In this document: positions 7,531 to 15,777 of the stretch, piece by piece
Layout: each line of letters opens with the position of its first letter
Numbering within the stretch: position 1 is the first letter of the stretch
Origin: a virus
Reading direction: 5' to 3' (one strand)
Length of the DNA: 29,657 nt
IMG/VR virus record: IMGVR_UViG_3300032116_000978
Location: 1 to 29,657 of that record
The notes under the pieces: model-generated
Told to the model about the DNA's origin: nothing
The model's database searches: none
Seen by the model: the letters and a program-made list of their open reading frames with translations, nothing else
Made by a program: the position numbers and the translations under genes

Positions 7531-8244
7531 TTAGATAAATTTTTTGAGTTTAGGTATATATTCGAACTCTAAAGCCATTGACAAAGTCGGGTCTTGTACG
7601 GTGGTGAATTGACTTGCGTCGGATTCTACGGCCAAAACTGATTTAGTGTTCAATGCCTTTAAATGTTCTTGAATTTGCTTTAATCCGATTTCTAACTGGA
7701 TCATTGACTCGTCGGTAAGGTTGCCGTTTCTAAGAATTCCACAAAACTTGGCAATCATGTCCTCGGTCTTTGGCTTATCCCAGCCTTTCATTGATTCAAT
7801 CGGCGTGTTTGGATTGGCTCCCCAGGTAACGGTAGAGCCTTCCCAAAGTTTAATCTCTCTTATTTCCCGATAACCAGCCTTATTGTCGCTCTTTACAATT
7901 TCAAACCCTACGCTATGCTCGTTAAAAACGCCTTCTTTGTAAAGCTTTATTACGTCCTTTCCGTAGCTAGTTTCTGTAATCTTTGAAGTAAAACGCAAAC
8001 CTTTCGCGTCTTCCATTAACTCCATAGGCTTAGCCAATGGCATCAAAGGATTGTGCTGGAGCAAGTGCATTATTCTATTTCGGCCCATTGGTCCATTCTC
8101 TGCAACTGTCTTTTTGTAAGCGCCTGAAACGATAACGTCGCCGTCAGAATCAATATTGTTAAACGCGGAAAAATATCCCGTAACGATTCCTTTAACGTCG
8201 TCGACGTCTTCAATTATTCCCTCGCTTAAATTCTTGTAAATCAT
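7531..8244 (-). CDS. Prohead protease (HK97 family)
   Basis: This 237-residue protein matches the phage prohead serine protease family. It opens with a strand leading to GIVTGYFSAFNNIDSDGDVIVSGA, the usual 'G.a..f.n.D..gD.i..Ga' start. The catalytic His is in LLQHNP (H64) and the catalytic Ser in NEHSVGF (S111). It would cleave the scaffold domain of the capsid protein. The C-terminal 60 residues are less conserved and may carry its own self-cleavage region. Start at 8244 gives the shortest plausible leader to the conserved core. Confidence 0.93.
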   Translation of the reverse strand: MIYKNLSEGIIEDVDDVKGIVTGYFSAFNNIDSDGDVIVSGAYKKTVAENGPMGRNRIMHLLQHNPLMPLAKPMELMEDAKGLRFTSKITETSYGKDVIKLYKEGVFNEHSVGFEIVKSDNKAGYREIREIKLWEGSTVTWGANPNTPIESMKGWDKPKTEDMIAKFCGILRNGNLTDESMIQLEIGLKQIQEHLKALNTKSVLAVESDASQFTTVQDPTLSMALEFEYIPKLKKFI

Positions 8245-8272
8245 TGCGTCTTTTTTTGTAAAAATAAAAAGG

Positions 8273-8306
8273 TTGAAAAAAAATGCAAACCAATAAATTA
8301 TTGGTT
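8273..8306 (-). terminator. AT-rich hairpin with T-tract after GT25 gene
   Basis: AACCAATA and TATTGGTT form an 8-bp stem with a 3-base loop (8288-8306), overlapping the stop codon. On the minus strand it is followed by TGCATTTTTTTT. The stem is AT-rich, so termination is probably partial. Confidence 0.5.
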
Positions 8307-8876
8307 AATAAAATGCATTGCTTTTGCCTCGCTATCGTCAAAGATACTTGTATAATTTTTATAAACGCCTTCAATGTCACTTTCGCTTGGTCGCTGATAA
8401 GATAAAAAAGGTACGCAAATATATGAGTTACCTTTTGGGTGGACTTTTGTCCTGAAATATTCGTCAATTGGAATATCCAAATCTAACTGGGCCATTTCTT
8501 TTGCAAATCGATACGAGTACAAAATGCCATGAGTTGTCCACGATCCATAGGTGCGAACCAATCCCTTGCTTACCCGGTCAAGTCTTGAGTCTTTAATATT
8601 GGCGCCAAGCATTAACATATCCCAGCCTCCGGGTAAGTCATTGATTGCATTTTGTAAACTGGTCGCCCAGCCTCGGTAAGTTGCGTCGTCTTCAAAAATC
8701 AAAACATCGCCCTCGCATTCTTGAAAAATCTTTTTAAAGGTTTGCCACAATCCAAGCCAACCCCATTCGTTTTTAATTGCGCTTACCCTTTCCAAATTAA
8801 AGTGCGGTGCCAATTCTTGCATTGACGCGCGCCATTTGTCTTTGCGATGATCTAAGTTGATAACGTAAGCAATCAT
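8298..8876 (-). CDS. GT25-like glycosyltransferase
   Basis: The protein has 192 residues and starts with YVINLDHRKDKW, the diagnostic GT25 opening (family 25 enzymes act in LPS and glycan synthesis). The metal/donor motif FEDDA is at 61-65 (EDD 62-64). Further conserved patches are GWDMLMLGAN near 83-92 and a late PIDEYFR typical of the second half of the fold. It is overlapped by the MuF gene stop as ATGA and ends at a hairpin, so it forms the tail of a packaging-portal transcript just before the protease. It is the second glycosyltransferase inserted into the head cluster. The acceptor is unknown; virion proteins or host surface glycans are the natural candidates. Confidence 0.85.
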   Translation of the reverse strand: MIAYVINLDHRKDKWRASMQELAPHFNLERVSAIKNEWGWLGLWQTFKKIFQECEGDVLIFEDDATYRGWATSLQNAINDLPGGWDMLMLGANIKDSRLDRVSKGLVRTYGSWTTHGILYSYRFAKEMAQLDLDIPIDEYFRTKVHPKGNSYICVPFLSYQRPSESDIEGVYKNYTSIFDDSEAKAMHFINQ

Positions 8877-9664
8877 TTACGCATAGGTAAACCGTCAACG
8901 TCTCGCATAATTCTAAAAACAACCTTGCATCTGCAATTACATATTTGTTCTGCTGGCGCATTTTTTGAACTGTCCCCTGGTTGCGCCATGTCATAACCTC
9001 CAACAACAAAGTCTTGATTAAAAGGAATCCAAGGCTTTGCCCTCATTTCTGCATGGTCAGGACGCGTGCGGTTGTCGGTCGCTGGAATCCATTTCTTTTC
9101 GTACATAAAATCTGAAGACTTTGACGATTCCATTGCAGCAACGTTGGTTGCAATAACCATTTCAGTCCTGGCAATTAACTTGGCACGATTTCTAAATATT
9201 AAAGAAATGCTTTGTTGTATGTTTGTGGCTATTTCTAGCGCGCCAAGGCCCTCGTTTAATCCAGCAAGTACAATGGCTCGAATTATCTTTTGGCTTGTGT
9301 CGCTAATACCTATTAACGTTTTAGGCAAGTTCCTAACTGCAAACAAACGCATAAAGTCACGCCAGCCAGCGCGTAACGCTTCTTTAGTTGCTTTTGTTGG
9401 CGGTTGGATTGCGTTATACATTGCTTCGGCGTAAGCCGTGCCAGCTACAACGTAAAGGCTTTCCAAGGTGTCAGCCAAAGGCGCTGGCGTTATTAAATCA
9501 AAGCGGTTAATATTTCCGTCGGCTTGTTTAATTGCATCCAAATAAGGTTGCATTTGCTTTTTAAGAGCGGTAAATATTTGCTTTTCGTATCGCCTTTCAT
9601 AACGCCTTTGCAATGCGTCCAATTGCTTTGCAAGTGCTAAATCCTTTTTAGTTGGCTGGGGCAT
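8873..9664 (-). CDS. Minor head protein, MuF / SPP1 gp7-like
   Basis: The 263-residue protein has a Lys/Arg-rich helical N-terminus and a C-terminal MuF domain: ARTEMVIATNVAAM (about 165-178), KWIPATDNRTRPDHAEM (191-207), then CNCRC (242-246). SPP1 gp7-type proteins bind the portal, enter the prohead and influence DNA ejection. It overlaps the portal stop by 17 bases and the GT25 start by 4 bases. The cysteine cluster near the C-terminus is normal for the family. Confidence 0.9.
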   Translation of the reverse strand: MPQPTKKDLALAKQLDALQRRYERRYEKQIFTALKKQMQPYLDAIKQADGNINRFDLITPAPLADTLESLYVVAGTAYAEAMYNAIQPPTKATKEALRAGWRDFMRLFAVRNLPKTLIGISDTSQKIIRAIVLAGLNEGLGALEIATNIQQSISLIFRNRAKLIARTEMVIATNVAAMESSKSSDFMYEKKWIPATDNRTRPDHAEMRAKPWIPFNQDFVVGGYDMAQPGDSSKNAPAEQICNCRCKVVFRIMRDVDGLPMRK

Positions 9665-11024
9665 AGTCTCCCATATTGTCTATGTTGTCAATCTCTGACG
9701 CTTGGAACTCGGCCAAAGTCATTAGGCCCTGGGGAATAAATGGTTGTTCCATCAAAGTATTTTCATACTCGCCGTAATTCATGGCCGCGCGCTTTTCGTT
9801 TGGAGTCAACCACCAAGCCGCCGACAATTGGTTTACAAGCTTGTCCATGTCGTCTTGCATTTCAGGGTAAGCCATGTAATCGAAATCCAAGAATAGATTT
9901 TTATTACCGTACGATTCCAAAAGCCAGTTGTTAAGCACGTCTCGGATTTCAATATGCAACGGACGGACAACGTTATTAATTAGCGCCTTGTAAGCCGTTT
10001 CAGTATTGTTAAACGTGCTTGCCTCTGTGTCGCCTAGTAACTTAGCATCGACGCCATAAACGCGGCACAACGACCTTAAAATTATTTTTTGCGTGTCAAT
10101 GATTGACATATCAACGGCATTCATTCCCATTTGCACCCAACTCAATTTGGCTGGCGTTATAATTACGTCGCCAGCGCGGTTGGCGCCTTGGTAATTGGAT
10201 TTATAATCCTCTTTAAGACCTTGCGCTTGCTCTCGCGTAATGTTTACCGTTCCATCGCCTGTAAGTATTCCACGCGCTCCCATGTTTTGAAGCATAGATA
10301 AAAGCGCTTGCTTTCCATCGTTTGAAGTGGTTAGATCGCGGACCGCAGAGCGCAAAGGTGATGCGCCGTAAAGGTGGTTAGCCGTGCCAGCTGTGTAACT
10401 TAAATTAATATTTTTTAGGTGTCCAACGTTGTGAGCGCTTATTCGCTCGTAACCATTATACGTCAATCGATATTCCTTAATAGGCTGATTTAAACCGCCC
10501 GAAATGATTTCCATGTATTGCGCGGGCAAAGAATACAACGCAATGATTGGCGCGTTTGGTTGTTCACCACGTCTAGCGCCATAAATGTAAGCGTTGCCAG
10601 TTATTAGACGAAATGCGGCAATTTCTTTTAAAAGGTTGTCCCACGTTTGGAACTCATTTGGCTTTTTAAATAGTCGGTCCAATTCAGGAATGCTAACCTC
10701 TTCCAATGCCCTTTCTTTAAATTGCTGAGCTTGAAATTTAGCGCCTGAATTTTCAAAGCTGCCCGACATACTTTTATAGTACTTCAATGCCTTTTGGTCC
10801 TTTACCTCATAGACCACAATTGGCGCCGTGCTTACCTTGTTGATGATTAGGTTTATAATGGCGTAAAGGTCAGAATTAAGATATAAACCTTTCTCAATAA
10901 AATTTTGCGTTGTTGGGGCGGTCCAAATAACATTATTACCCAAATAAGGAAAAACCGCGTTTAAATAGGTGGAATCTTTTTGGTTAAAGCCTAGCGCGGC
11001 TTTAATTCTGTCGATATAATTCAT
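9648..11024 (-). CDS. Portal protein (HK97 family)
   Basis: I start at ATG 11024 (MNYIDRIKAALGF, 458 residues). An in-frame ATG at 11105 would overlap the terminase gene by 26 bases and add a hydrophobic lead unlike portal proteins. Family features: INLIINKVSTAPIVVYEV early, a central LTGNAYIYGAR-like segment (RLITGNAYIYGARR), then YRLTYNGYERIS, DGKQALLSML, AKLSWVQMG and a final long helical part. It forms the dodecameric ring through which DNA is packaged. It directly follows the large terminase gene, as is usual. Confidence 0.92.
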   Translation of the reverse strand: MNYIDRIKAALGFNQKDSTYLNAVFPYLGNNVIWTAPTTQNFIEKGLYLNSDLYAIINLIINKVSTAPIVVYEVKDQKALKYYKSMSGSFENSGAKFQAQQFKERALEEVSIPELDRLFKKPNEFQTWDNLLKEIAAFRLITGNAYIYGARRGEQPNAPIIALYSLPAQYMEIISGGLNQPIKEYRLTYNGYERISAHNVGHLKNINLSYTAGTANHLYGASPLRSAVRDLTTSNDGKQALLSMLQNMGARGILTGDGTVNITREQAQGLKEDYKSNYQGANRAGDVIITPAKLSWVQMGMNAVDMSIIDTQKIILRSLCRVYGVDAKLLGDTEASTFNNTETAYKALINNVVRPLHIEIRDVLNNWLLESYGNKNLFLDFDYMAYPEMQDDMDKLVNQLSAAWWLTPNEKRAAMNYGEYENTLMEQPFIPQGLMTLAEFQASEIDNIDNMGDYAPAN

Positions 11025-11079
11025 TCCGTTTTCTTTTTTGTAAAAATAGGGTAATAAAATAAAAAAATGATTCAATATT

Positions 11080-12297
11080 CTAAACGTGCCAAAATTCTTG
11101 GCCACTAACCATTAATTCAGTAAATCCCCAAACCATTGCATCGACGCGGTCAGGCGATTTGCCTTTGTCAGGCTCAAAGGTAACCATTTGATTTTCCAGT
11201 ATTGGGAAACTACCAACGTGGAAAATTTTGTGTTGCTCATAAAGCGAATATATTGGCTCGGCCCTGACATACTTACCTTTTGTTGCCGTTACAAGCTTAA
11301 TTCTTGCGGTCGTATTTTGCGACCTCAAAACGCTTTCGACCATGTCGCCGCCTTGGTTTTTTTCTGCAACTATGCAATCAGCATTCCAATTTTTAAACGC
11401 TTGCAATGAAACGGTTGCCCATTCAGTTGGTGAATATTTGCCGCTTAAATCCTCGAGTACATATCCCTTGCCGTTGGCATCCGTACCGCAAACAATTATA
11501 CCAGTTTCGTCGCTATTCATTAAGGCGGTTGTTGCTGGATCAATAGCAACCACAATGCGCGACAAGTCAGGTTTGGCGCTTACCCTTGCGCGTTCAATAA
11601 TTGGTCGATTCCAAAGCAATCCCTCGGCATCGTCTAGCCATTTGCCCAAAAATAAATGCTCGTAACGATGGAGGTTTTCTTGCTCAACGCGCTTTGCCTG
11701 GTCAATAAATGACTGGCTTAAATTCTGTTCATTGTCTAAATAGGTTGTATGAATGTAGCTAGTATCGTCGCGCGTTACCTTCACAAAACGCCCATAAATC
11801 CAATGGCTTTTATACGACGGATTCATTACCAGGATAACGCGGTTGGGTTTGTTAATTGCTCTAATCGATAAGTCGATGCGGTCAAATACATCCTCGTCCA
11901 TTAACTCCTCGGACTCGTCAAGAATAAAAGTAGTAACGCCAGCAATTGACTTTAAATTAGCCGTTGCCGTCCCTTGGCTGGTCTTAATGCCACGAAATAA
12001 AATCTTTGATCCAGTTGCCTTGTTTATAATTTCGGACTGTGTTATTTCGAAATCGTCCAACTTATTCATTAACTCGATTTTGTCAATGAATTCAGGGATA
12101 ATGGAAATAAACGCCGACGTTAAAGTCCAACGGGTAAAGAGGATAACGTGGCCATCCTGGTAAGTAAGATTTAAAAGAAACATTGAAAGCGTCCAAGACT
12201 TACCACTACCGCGACCGCCAGTCATTAAAAAATAACGGGTTTTAGGCACCTCTAAAAATAAAGGTTTGTATTTGTCTATGATTCGGATTGAATCCAC
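11080..12297 (-). CDS. terL: Terminase large subunit
   Basis: This 405-residue packaging motor has an ATPase domain with Walker A GGRGSGKS (27-34) and Walker B FILDESEE (124-131). The C-terminal RNase H-like nuclease has VVAIDPAT (D253) and the closing SPDRVDAMVWGFTEL (D386). It would pump DNA into proheads and cut the concatemer. Start overlaps the small terminase stop by 22 bases. I cannot tell cos from headful packaging from this sequence alone; no cos-like site was recognised. Confidence 0.95.
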   Translation of the reverse strand: MDSIRIIDKYKPLFLEVPKTRYFLMTGGRGSGKSWTLSMFLLNLTYQDGHVILFTRWTLTSAFISIIPEFIDKIELMNKLDDFEITQSEIINKATGSKILFRGIKTSQGTATANLKSIAGVTTFILDESEELMDEDVFDRIDLSIRAINKPNRVILVMNPSYKSHWIYGRFVKVTRDDTSYIHTTYLDNEQNLSQSFIDQAKRVEQENLHRYEHLFLGKWLDDAEGLLWNRPIIERARVSAKPDLSRIVVAIDPATTALMNSDETGIIVCGTDANGKGYVLEDLSGKYSPTEWATVSLQAFKNWNADCIVAEKNQGGDMVESVLRSQNTTARIKLVTATKGKYVRAEPIYSLYEQHKIFHVGSFPILENQMVTFEPDKGKSPDRVDAMVWGFTELMVSGQEFWHV

Positions 12298-12629
12298 TCG
12301 ATTGGTGGCGTTATCTTGTCGCCTTTGGTTGTATGGTCATGGTCAAACTTATCACGCTGGCCAAGTCTTTGTTTACCTAGCCATATAAGCATACCACGGT
12401 CTTTATCCTTTAAAGCTGACTCATATTGCTTTGCAAGTAGCAACGCATCGCCCTTGCTTCTATTTTGCCGTAAAAACTCGGTAAAACCCATTGCGAGGTC
12501 ATCCTTGCAGCGGTTGTAAAATGTCTCCTCGTCAATGCCTAAATAAGCAGCGCATTGGACTCCTGTGCATCCAGCTTGGACAAGTCGTCCCATTTCAATC
12601 CAGTCGATTGTTGATTTTGGTCGTGCCAT
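12276..12629 (-). CDS. terS: Terminase small subunit (HTH)
   Basis: The 117-residue protein begins ARPKSTIDWIEMGRLVQAGCTGVQCAAYLGIDEETFYNR, a helix-turn-helix with the order seen in small terminases that recognise pac/cos DNA. The C-terminal half is helical and charged (SALKDKDRGMLIWLGKQRLGQRDK) and ends in an acidic tail. It lies directly before the large subunit and overlaps it. It starts two bases after the methyltransferase stop. Confidence 0.85.
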   Translation of the reverse strand: MARPKSTIDWIEMGRLVQAGCTGVQCAAYLGIDEETFYNRCKDDLAMGFTEFLRQNRSKGDALLLAKQYESALKDKDRGMLIWLGKQRLGQRDKFDHDHTTKGDKITPPIEWIQSES

Positions 12630-12630
12630 A

Positions 12631-14142
12631 TTACAAAGTTACTCCGTTTTTCTTAATGACTAAAGCTGGGTCTAATTTACGCATTCTGTCTACAATGACT
12701 TGGCAATACTTTGGGTCTAGTTCAATCCCGTAGCACTTGCGATTTAGTTGGTGGCTTGCTACCATTGTAGACCCTGAACCAAGAAACATATCTAAAATTA
12801 AACCCTTATCAGGGCAGCTTGATTTTATTGCCCTTTCGCATAAAGGTATTGGCTTAGGTGTTGCGTGACCTCCTTCATCTCCTTGCCTTAAATGTCTTTC
12901 AAACTTCCAAACGTTATTAAAATTATCGTGCGTGTTATTAAAGTAGGCGCGGGTTGAGTAAAAACTATTTTTGTATTCATCATGGCCGTACTTTATTTTT
13001 TCATATTCTTTTTTTATTTCTAAATATGGTTTTTCAAAAGCATTAATATTATTTTTAGCGCAATAATTTTTCCAAGAGTTGTAGGTTTCTTCAGTTGGCA
13101 TCATCCATTGACTTTTGTCAAACCAATGGCAACCGCTTTTTTCGCTATGTCCCGCCAACCTTTTACAATCCTTTATTGTAAAATTCGCCTTATTTTTCTC
13201 TTGATCTAAATAGTTAACAATAGAATCCCAGCCATGAAAATAATTATCTGCATTATTGTTAAATCCCTGAACTCCTAACATAACAAACAAACATTTTTCG
13301 TCTGCTATTGCATAGCTTCTAGTATTTTCACTATTCTGCCCTTGTCCGTTTCCTTTGTCCCAAGTTATCAAATTCCTAAATGTGGCTTTTTGCTCTTGAA
13401 TATACGGCTTAAGTATTTCACTATAAATATCCATTAAAGGCTCATCTATTCCCCAACAATACCAGCTACCGCTTTCTTTAAGGTGCATAAATTGCAAAGC
13501 AATCCATTCACGATTAAAATCAAGAAGGTCATCATAATTAAGGTTATCATTAAGCACCCCGTCTTTTTCTTTCTTCATTCCATAGGGAGGATCATTGTGG
13601 GCCATGTCCGCCTTCTCTCCATTCATTAGCTTATCAATCGCATCACTATCCGTACTATCTCCGCAAAGCAATCGATGGTCTCCTATTTGAATTAAATCCC
13701 CTAAAACAATATCGGTGTGCAGTTCCTCTGGCATCTCGTAATCATCCTCTTCAGCTGCTGGTATTTCGGTCACTCCAAAATCAGGAATATCTAAACCCCA
13801 TTCTTGAAGTTGGACCTCATCCCAATCGTTTGCTAATTGCTCCCAGTCCCATTCACCAAACCCCACGTTGTCTTTAATTATAAATTGTTTCTGCTCCTCC
13901 TCCGTTAACTCGTCTGCAAAAATGATTGGGATTTCTTTTAAACCCGCTTCTTTGCAAGCCTTTAGCCTCATGTTTCCACCTAGCACAATCATGTCAGCAT
14001 TTACAACAATGGGCCTAATTTCCAGCATCTTTGGAAACTCCTTTATTGATTTAACTAGCTTTTCAAACTTGTCATCCTTAATTAATCTTGGATTGTTTGG
14101 ATTGCTTTTTACTTCTGTAATTTTTACTTTTTGCGTTTTCAT
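12631..14142 (-). CDS. ParB-like domain fused to DNA methyltransferase
   Basis: The protein has 503 residues. Residues 5-95 form a ParB-like domain with GGNMRLKACKEAG (55-67). The methyltransferase part has NDPPY (183-187), then HATPKP (426-431) and the SAM-binding DMFLGSGST (451-459) followed by YGIELDPKYC, so the catalytic motif precedes the SAM motif. DPPY points to amino-methylation of adenine or cytosine N4. A long insertion (about 320-410) with GHSEKSGCHWFDKSQW separates the two and may carry target recognition. Phages use such enzymes to resist host restriction or mark pac sites. It lies directly upstream of the terminase genes and overlaps the second methyltransferase by ATGA. Confidence 0.9.
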   Translation of the reverse strand: MKTQKVKITEVKSNPNNPRLIKDDKFEKLVKSIKEFPKMLEIRPIVVNADMIVLGGNMRLKACKEAGLKEIPIIFADELTEEEQKQFIIKDNVGFGEWDWEQLANDWDEVQLQEWGLDIPDFGVTEIPAAEEDDYEMPEELHTDIVLGDLIQIGDHRLLCGDSTDSDAIDKLMNGEKADMAHNDPPYGMKKEKDGVLNDNLNYDDLLDFNREWIALQFMHLKESGSWYCWGIDEPLMDIYSEILKPYIQEQKATFRNLITWDKGNGQGQNSENTRSYAIADEKCLFVMLGVQGFNNNADNYFHGWDSIVNYLDQEKNKANFTIKDCKRLAGHSEKSGCHWFDKSQWMMPTEETYNSWKNYCAKNNINAFEKPYLEIKKEYEKIKYGHDEYKNSFYSTRAYFNNTHDNFNNVWKFERHLRQGDEGGHATPKPIPLCERAIKSSCPDKGLILDMFLGSGSTMVASHQLNRKCYGIELDPKYCQVIVDRMRKLDPALVIKKNGVTL

Positions 14143-14699
14143 ATTCTATCAAAAACCATAATTGTGTATCCAAACCAAGAGGCATTTGTTGCGGCCTTTC
14201 TAATCTTTTCGCTATCGTTAAAATTAAATTTAAAGCCACGATCCTCAACTTGGCCAATTATATAGTTGTTATTTCTGCAATTAACGTGTCCGCTTCCGCC
14301 TTGGCCCTCAATTGCCCAGCTAATAACCAAATGCTTTTTTGCGTGTTTACAAATGTTGTCAATAAATTGTTGCTCAAATTCCGCTGGTATATGTTCGCCA
14401 ACTTCCAGCGACAAAACAACATCAAACATTTTACACAAATAAAACGGCTTGGATAAATCTAGCACCTTGCCAATTCCATCGCTTAGCGTTTCCGTATTTG
14501 GGTTGCCGTCGTATGCCTCGACCTTATAGCCGTCAGCTTTAAAAGCTTTTGCATAGTCACCCATCCCACAACCAAAGTCTACAACTGTCTTGGCTTGTTT
14601 TTCTGCTAAATAATTGGACAAAGCTGCGGCAATGCTGCGATCGTGAATGTGCCCAGTTTCGTCCGTGGTCTCCCAAAATCCTAAATTGTTTATTTTCAT
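14139..14699 (-). CDS. Class I SAM-dependent methyltransferase
   Basis: The 186-residue protein has the class I SAM-binding motif VVDFGCGMGDY (about 39-49), an acidic strand end VEAYDGNP (59-66), and DVVLSLEVGEHIP (93-105) as post-motif strand. HIHDRSIAAAL near the N-terminus is a family feature. It has no DPPY motif and no target-recognition domain, so it is unlikely to be a classic DNA amino-methylase. It may methylate a small molecule, glycan or base. It is the first gene after the terminator at 14722-14751, and is coupled to the ParB-methyltransferase gene by ATGA. Confidence 0.8.
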   Translation of the reverse strand: MKINNLGFWETTDETGHIHDRSIAAALSNYLAEKQAKTVVDFGCGMGDYAKAFKADGYKVEAYDGNPNTETLSDGIGKVLDLSKPFYLCKMFDVVLSLEVGEHIPAEFEQQFIDNICKHAKKHLVISWAIEGQGGSGHVNCRNNNYIIGQVEDRGFKFNFNDSEKIRKAATNASWFGYTIMVFDRI

Positions 14700-14721
14700 A
14701 TTTAATTTTTTTTAAAAGTTA

Positions 14722-14751
14722 GAAAAAAAAGCTTGAGCATAACCCAAGCCT
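14722..14751 (-). terminator. Intrinsic terminator ending the early operon
   Basis: On the minus strand GCTTGGG (14749-14743) pairs with CTCAAGC (14737-14731), one G-U pair and a 5-base loop, followed by eight T. It separates the XRE/83-residue gene pair from the methyltransferase and packaging genes. Confidence 0.85.
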
Positions 14752-14777
14752 TTTAAACATCAACAAACCCAAAATAA

Positions 14778-15029
14778 CTACATTAATATAATTGTTTGCC
14801 CTGTTGGATCGCCAGTAAAACTGCAAAGTTTTCCGTTCCATTCAAAGCGCACCTCTTTTTCTCGGCCCTGGTAAGACGCGGCCAGCGTTCTAATCTGTCG
14901 CTGGACTAATTCGATTGTTTCAAATTTACCTTTGCCTTTATTAGACCAAGGCGACCATTGTCCGTCCCTTAGTCGGTACCTAATCTCAAGCGAATAATCA
15001 GGCTTAGAAATCGGGTAACCTTTAGTCAT
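14778..15029 (-). CDS. Small protein paired with XRE regulator
   Basis: This 83-residue protein was not recognised. It reads as a compact alpha/beta unit: SLEIRYRLRDGQWSPWSNKG, a helix with IELVQRQIRTLAASYQ, then a basic REKEVRFEWNGKL strand pair. There is no membrane segment. It overlaps the XRE gene by 8 bases and is the last gene before a terminator, so the pair forms a promoter-to-terminator unit. This arrangement suggests a partner or co-regulator of the XRE protein, but a toxin role is not supported by any motif. Confidence 0.7.
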   Translation of the reverse strand: MTKGYPISKPDYSLEIRYRLRDGQWSPWSNKGKGKFETIELVQRQIRTLAASYQGREKEVRFEWNGKLCSFTGDPTGQTIILM

Positions 15030-15225
15030 CTTTTCGTCTAATTATAACCTCCAAACCAATTGCCTCGCAAATCTGTCTAAGTCTGTTTAGGCTTATAGAT
15101 TCCCAACCATTTTCCACCTGGTTAATTGGGGCCAAAGATAATCCTATTTTGTCGGCCAATTGCTCCTGGGTGTAGCCAGCGGCTTTGCGCGCTTTTCGTA
15201 TAAATAAACCCTCGTATATGCTCAT
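15022..15225 (-). CDS. XRE-family HTH regulator
   Basis: The 67-residue protein is almost entirely a Cro/CI-type helix-turn-helix: IRKARKAAGYTQEQLADKIGLSLAP.., with VENG at about 37-40 and LRQICEAIGLEVIIRRKDD. It lacks a protease or dimerisation domain, so it is Cro-like in size. It has its own promoter at 15242-15269, which contains two GGAATC sites one helical turn apart, a plausible autoregulatory operator. The same 11-base motif occurs upstream of the early operon at 20172-20182. Confidence 0.88.
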   Translation of the reverse strand: MSIYEGLFIRKARKAAGYTQEQLADKIGLSLAPINQVENGWESISLNRLRQICEAIGLEVIIRRKDD

Positions 15226-15241
15226 CGTTTTAATCTTTAGG

Positions 15242-15269
15242 CAAATATAGGATTCCGATATGATTCCAA
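15242..15269 (-). promoter_or_regulatory. Bacteroidota-type promoter of XRE gene with operator-like repeats
   Basis: TTG (15269-15267), 17-base spacer, TATATTTG (15249-15242), matching the TAnnTTTG class. The start would fall near 15235, about 10 bases before the ATG. GGAATC is repeated at 15267-15262 and 15256-15251, an 11-base period. TTGGAATCATA (15269-15259) overlaps the upstream box. Confidence 0.65.
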
Positions 15270-15289
15270 GTTAAAAACAAGATTTTTGT

Positions 15290-15631
15290 TTAAAATGGGA
15301 CCAATTTATAAATGCCCATGTGTATAAACTCCTCGCCTTTTTTTACCAGGCATTTACGAACGTTTAACTCAAAAACGTTTTTATCGTTAAATCCGTATTT
15401 CTTTTGCGCAATATCAATAAGCAACTTGACTGGGTTATCTAGATCGCTGGCCTTGTTGCTAAACCCAAAAAAAAACTCAATCCTCAACATTTCTTTAGGG
15501 TCAATTTCGGCTTTTGGCAACATAAATGAAATCGTGCGCTCGTAATGCTTATATGCTTCGGTTTTAAAGCGTTTGCCTTGCCAGGCTTCGTTAACGCTTA
15601 ACGGTTTCTCGTTTAACTTAAACTGGATCAT
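15290..15631 (-). CDS. rusA: RusA-like Holliday junction resolvase
   Basis: The 113-residue protein fits the RusA endonuclease family: an early LNEKPLSVNEAW strand-loop, then the acidic core SDLDNPVKLLIDIAQKKYGFNDKNV with D63, D65 and D83 placed as the metal-binding residues, followed by a final strand. RusA proteins are dimeric and cut four-way junctions to prepare concatemers for packaging. The start overlaps the upstream membrane microprotein stop as ATGA. It is the last gene of the recombination/replication operon. Confidence 0.9.
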   Translation of the reverse strand: MIQFKLNEKPLSVNEAWQGKRFKTEAYKHYERTISFMLPKAEIDPKEMLRIEFFFGFSNKASDLDNPVKLLIDIAQKKYGFNDKNVFELNVRKCLVKKGEEFIHMGIYKLVPF

Positions 15632-15777
15632 TTACATTTGCTATAAATCCAAGACCAGGCCAAGGTCCACAAAGCCAAAGCCACTACAAATAGCAGCAAA
15701 CTAGAAACCTTTAGGAGCGCCAGTAGGGTAATACCTACCAACGCCGCAAATATTGCGTATAAATCATTTTTTTTCAT
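15628..15777 (-). CDS. 49-residue membrane microprotein
   Basis: This short frame encodes MKKNDLYAIFAALVGITLL and continues hydrophobic to about residue 45 (LLLFVVALALWTLAWSWIY), ending KCK. It would form two short or one long membrane helix. The ATG overlaps the upstream stop as TAATG, and its stop overlaps the RusA ATG as ATGA, so it is fully coupled on both sides and is very likely a real gene. Function is unknown. Confidence 0.78.
   Translation of the reverse strand: MKKNDLYAIFAALVGITLLALLKVSSLLLFVVALALWTLAWSWIYSKCK

Noticed and set aside
8210-9009. Minus-strand frames of 85 and 70 codons across the protease-GT25-MuF region
   Set aside because: Both overlap well-supported genes in a different frame and have no family pattern.
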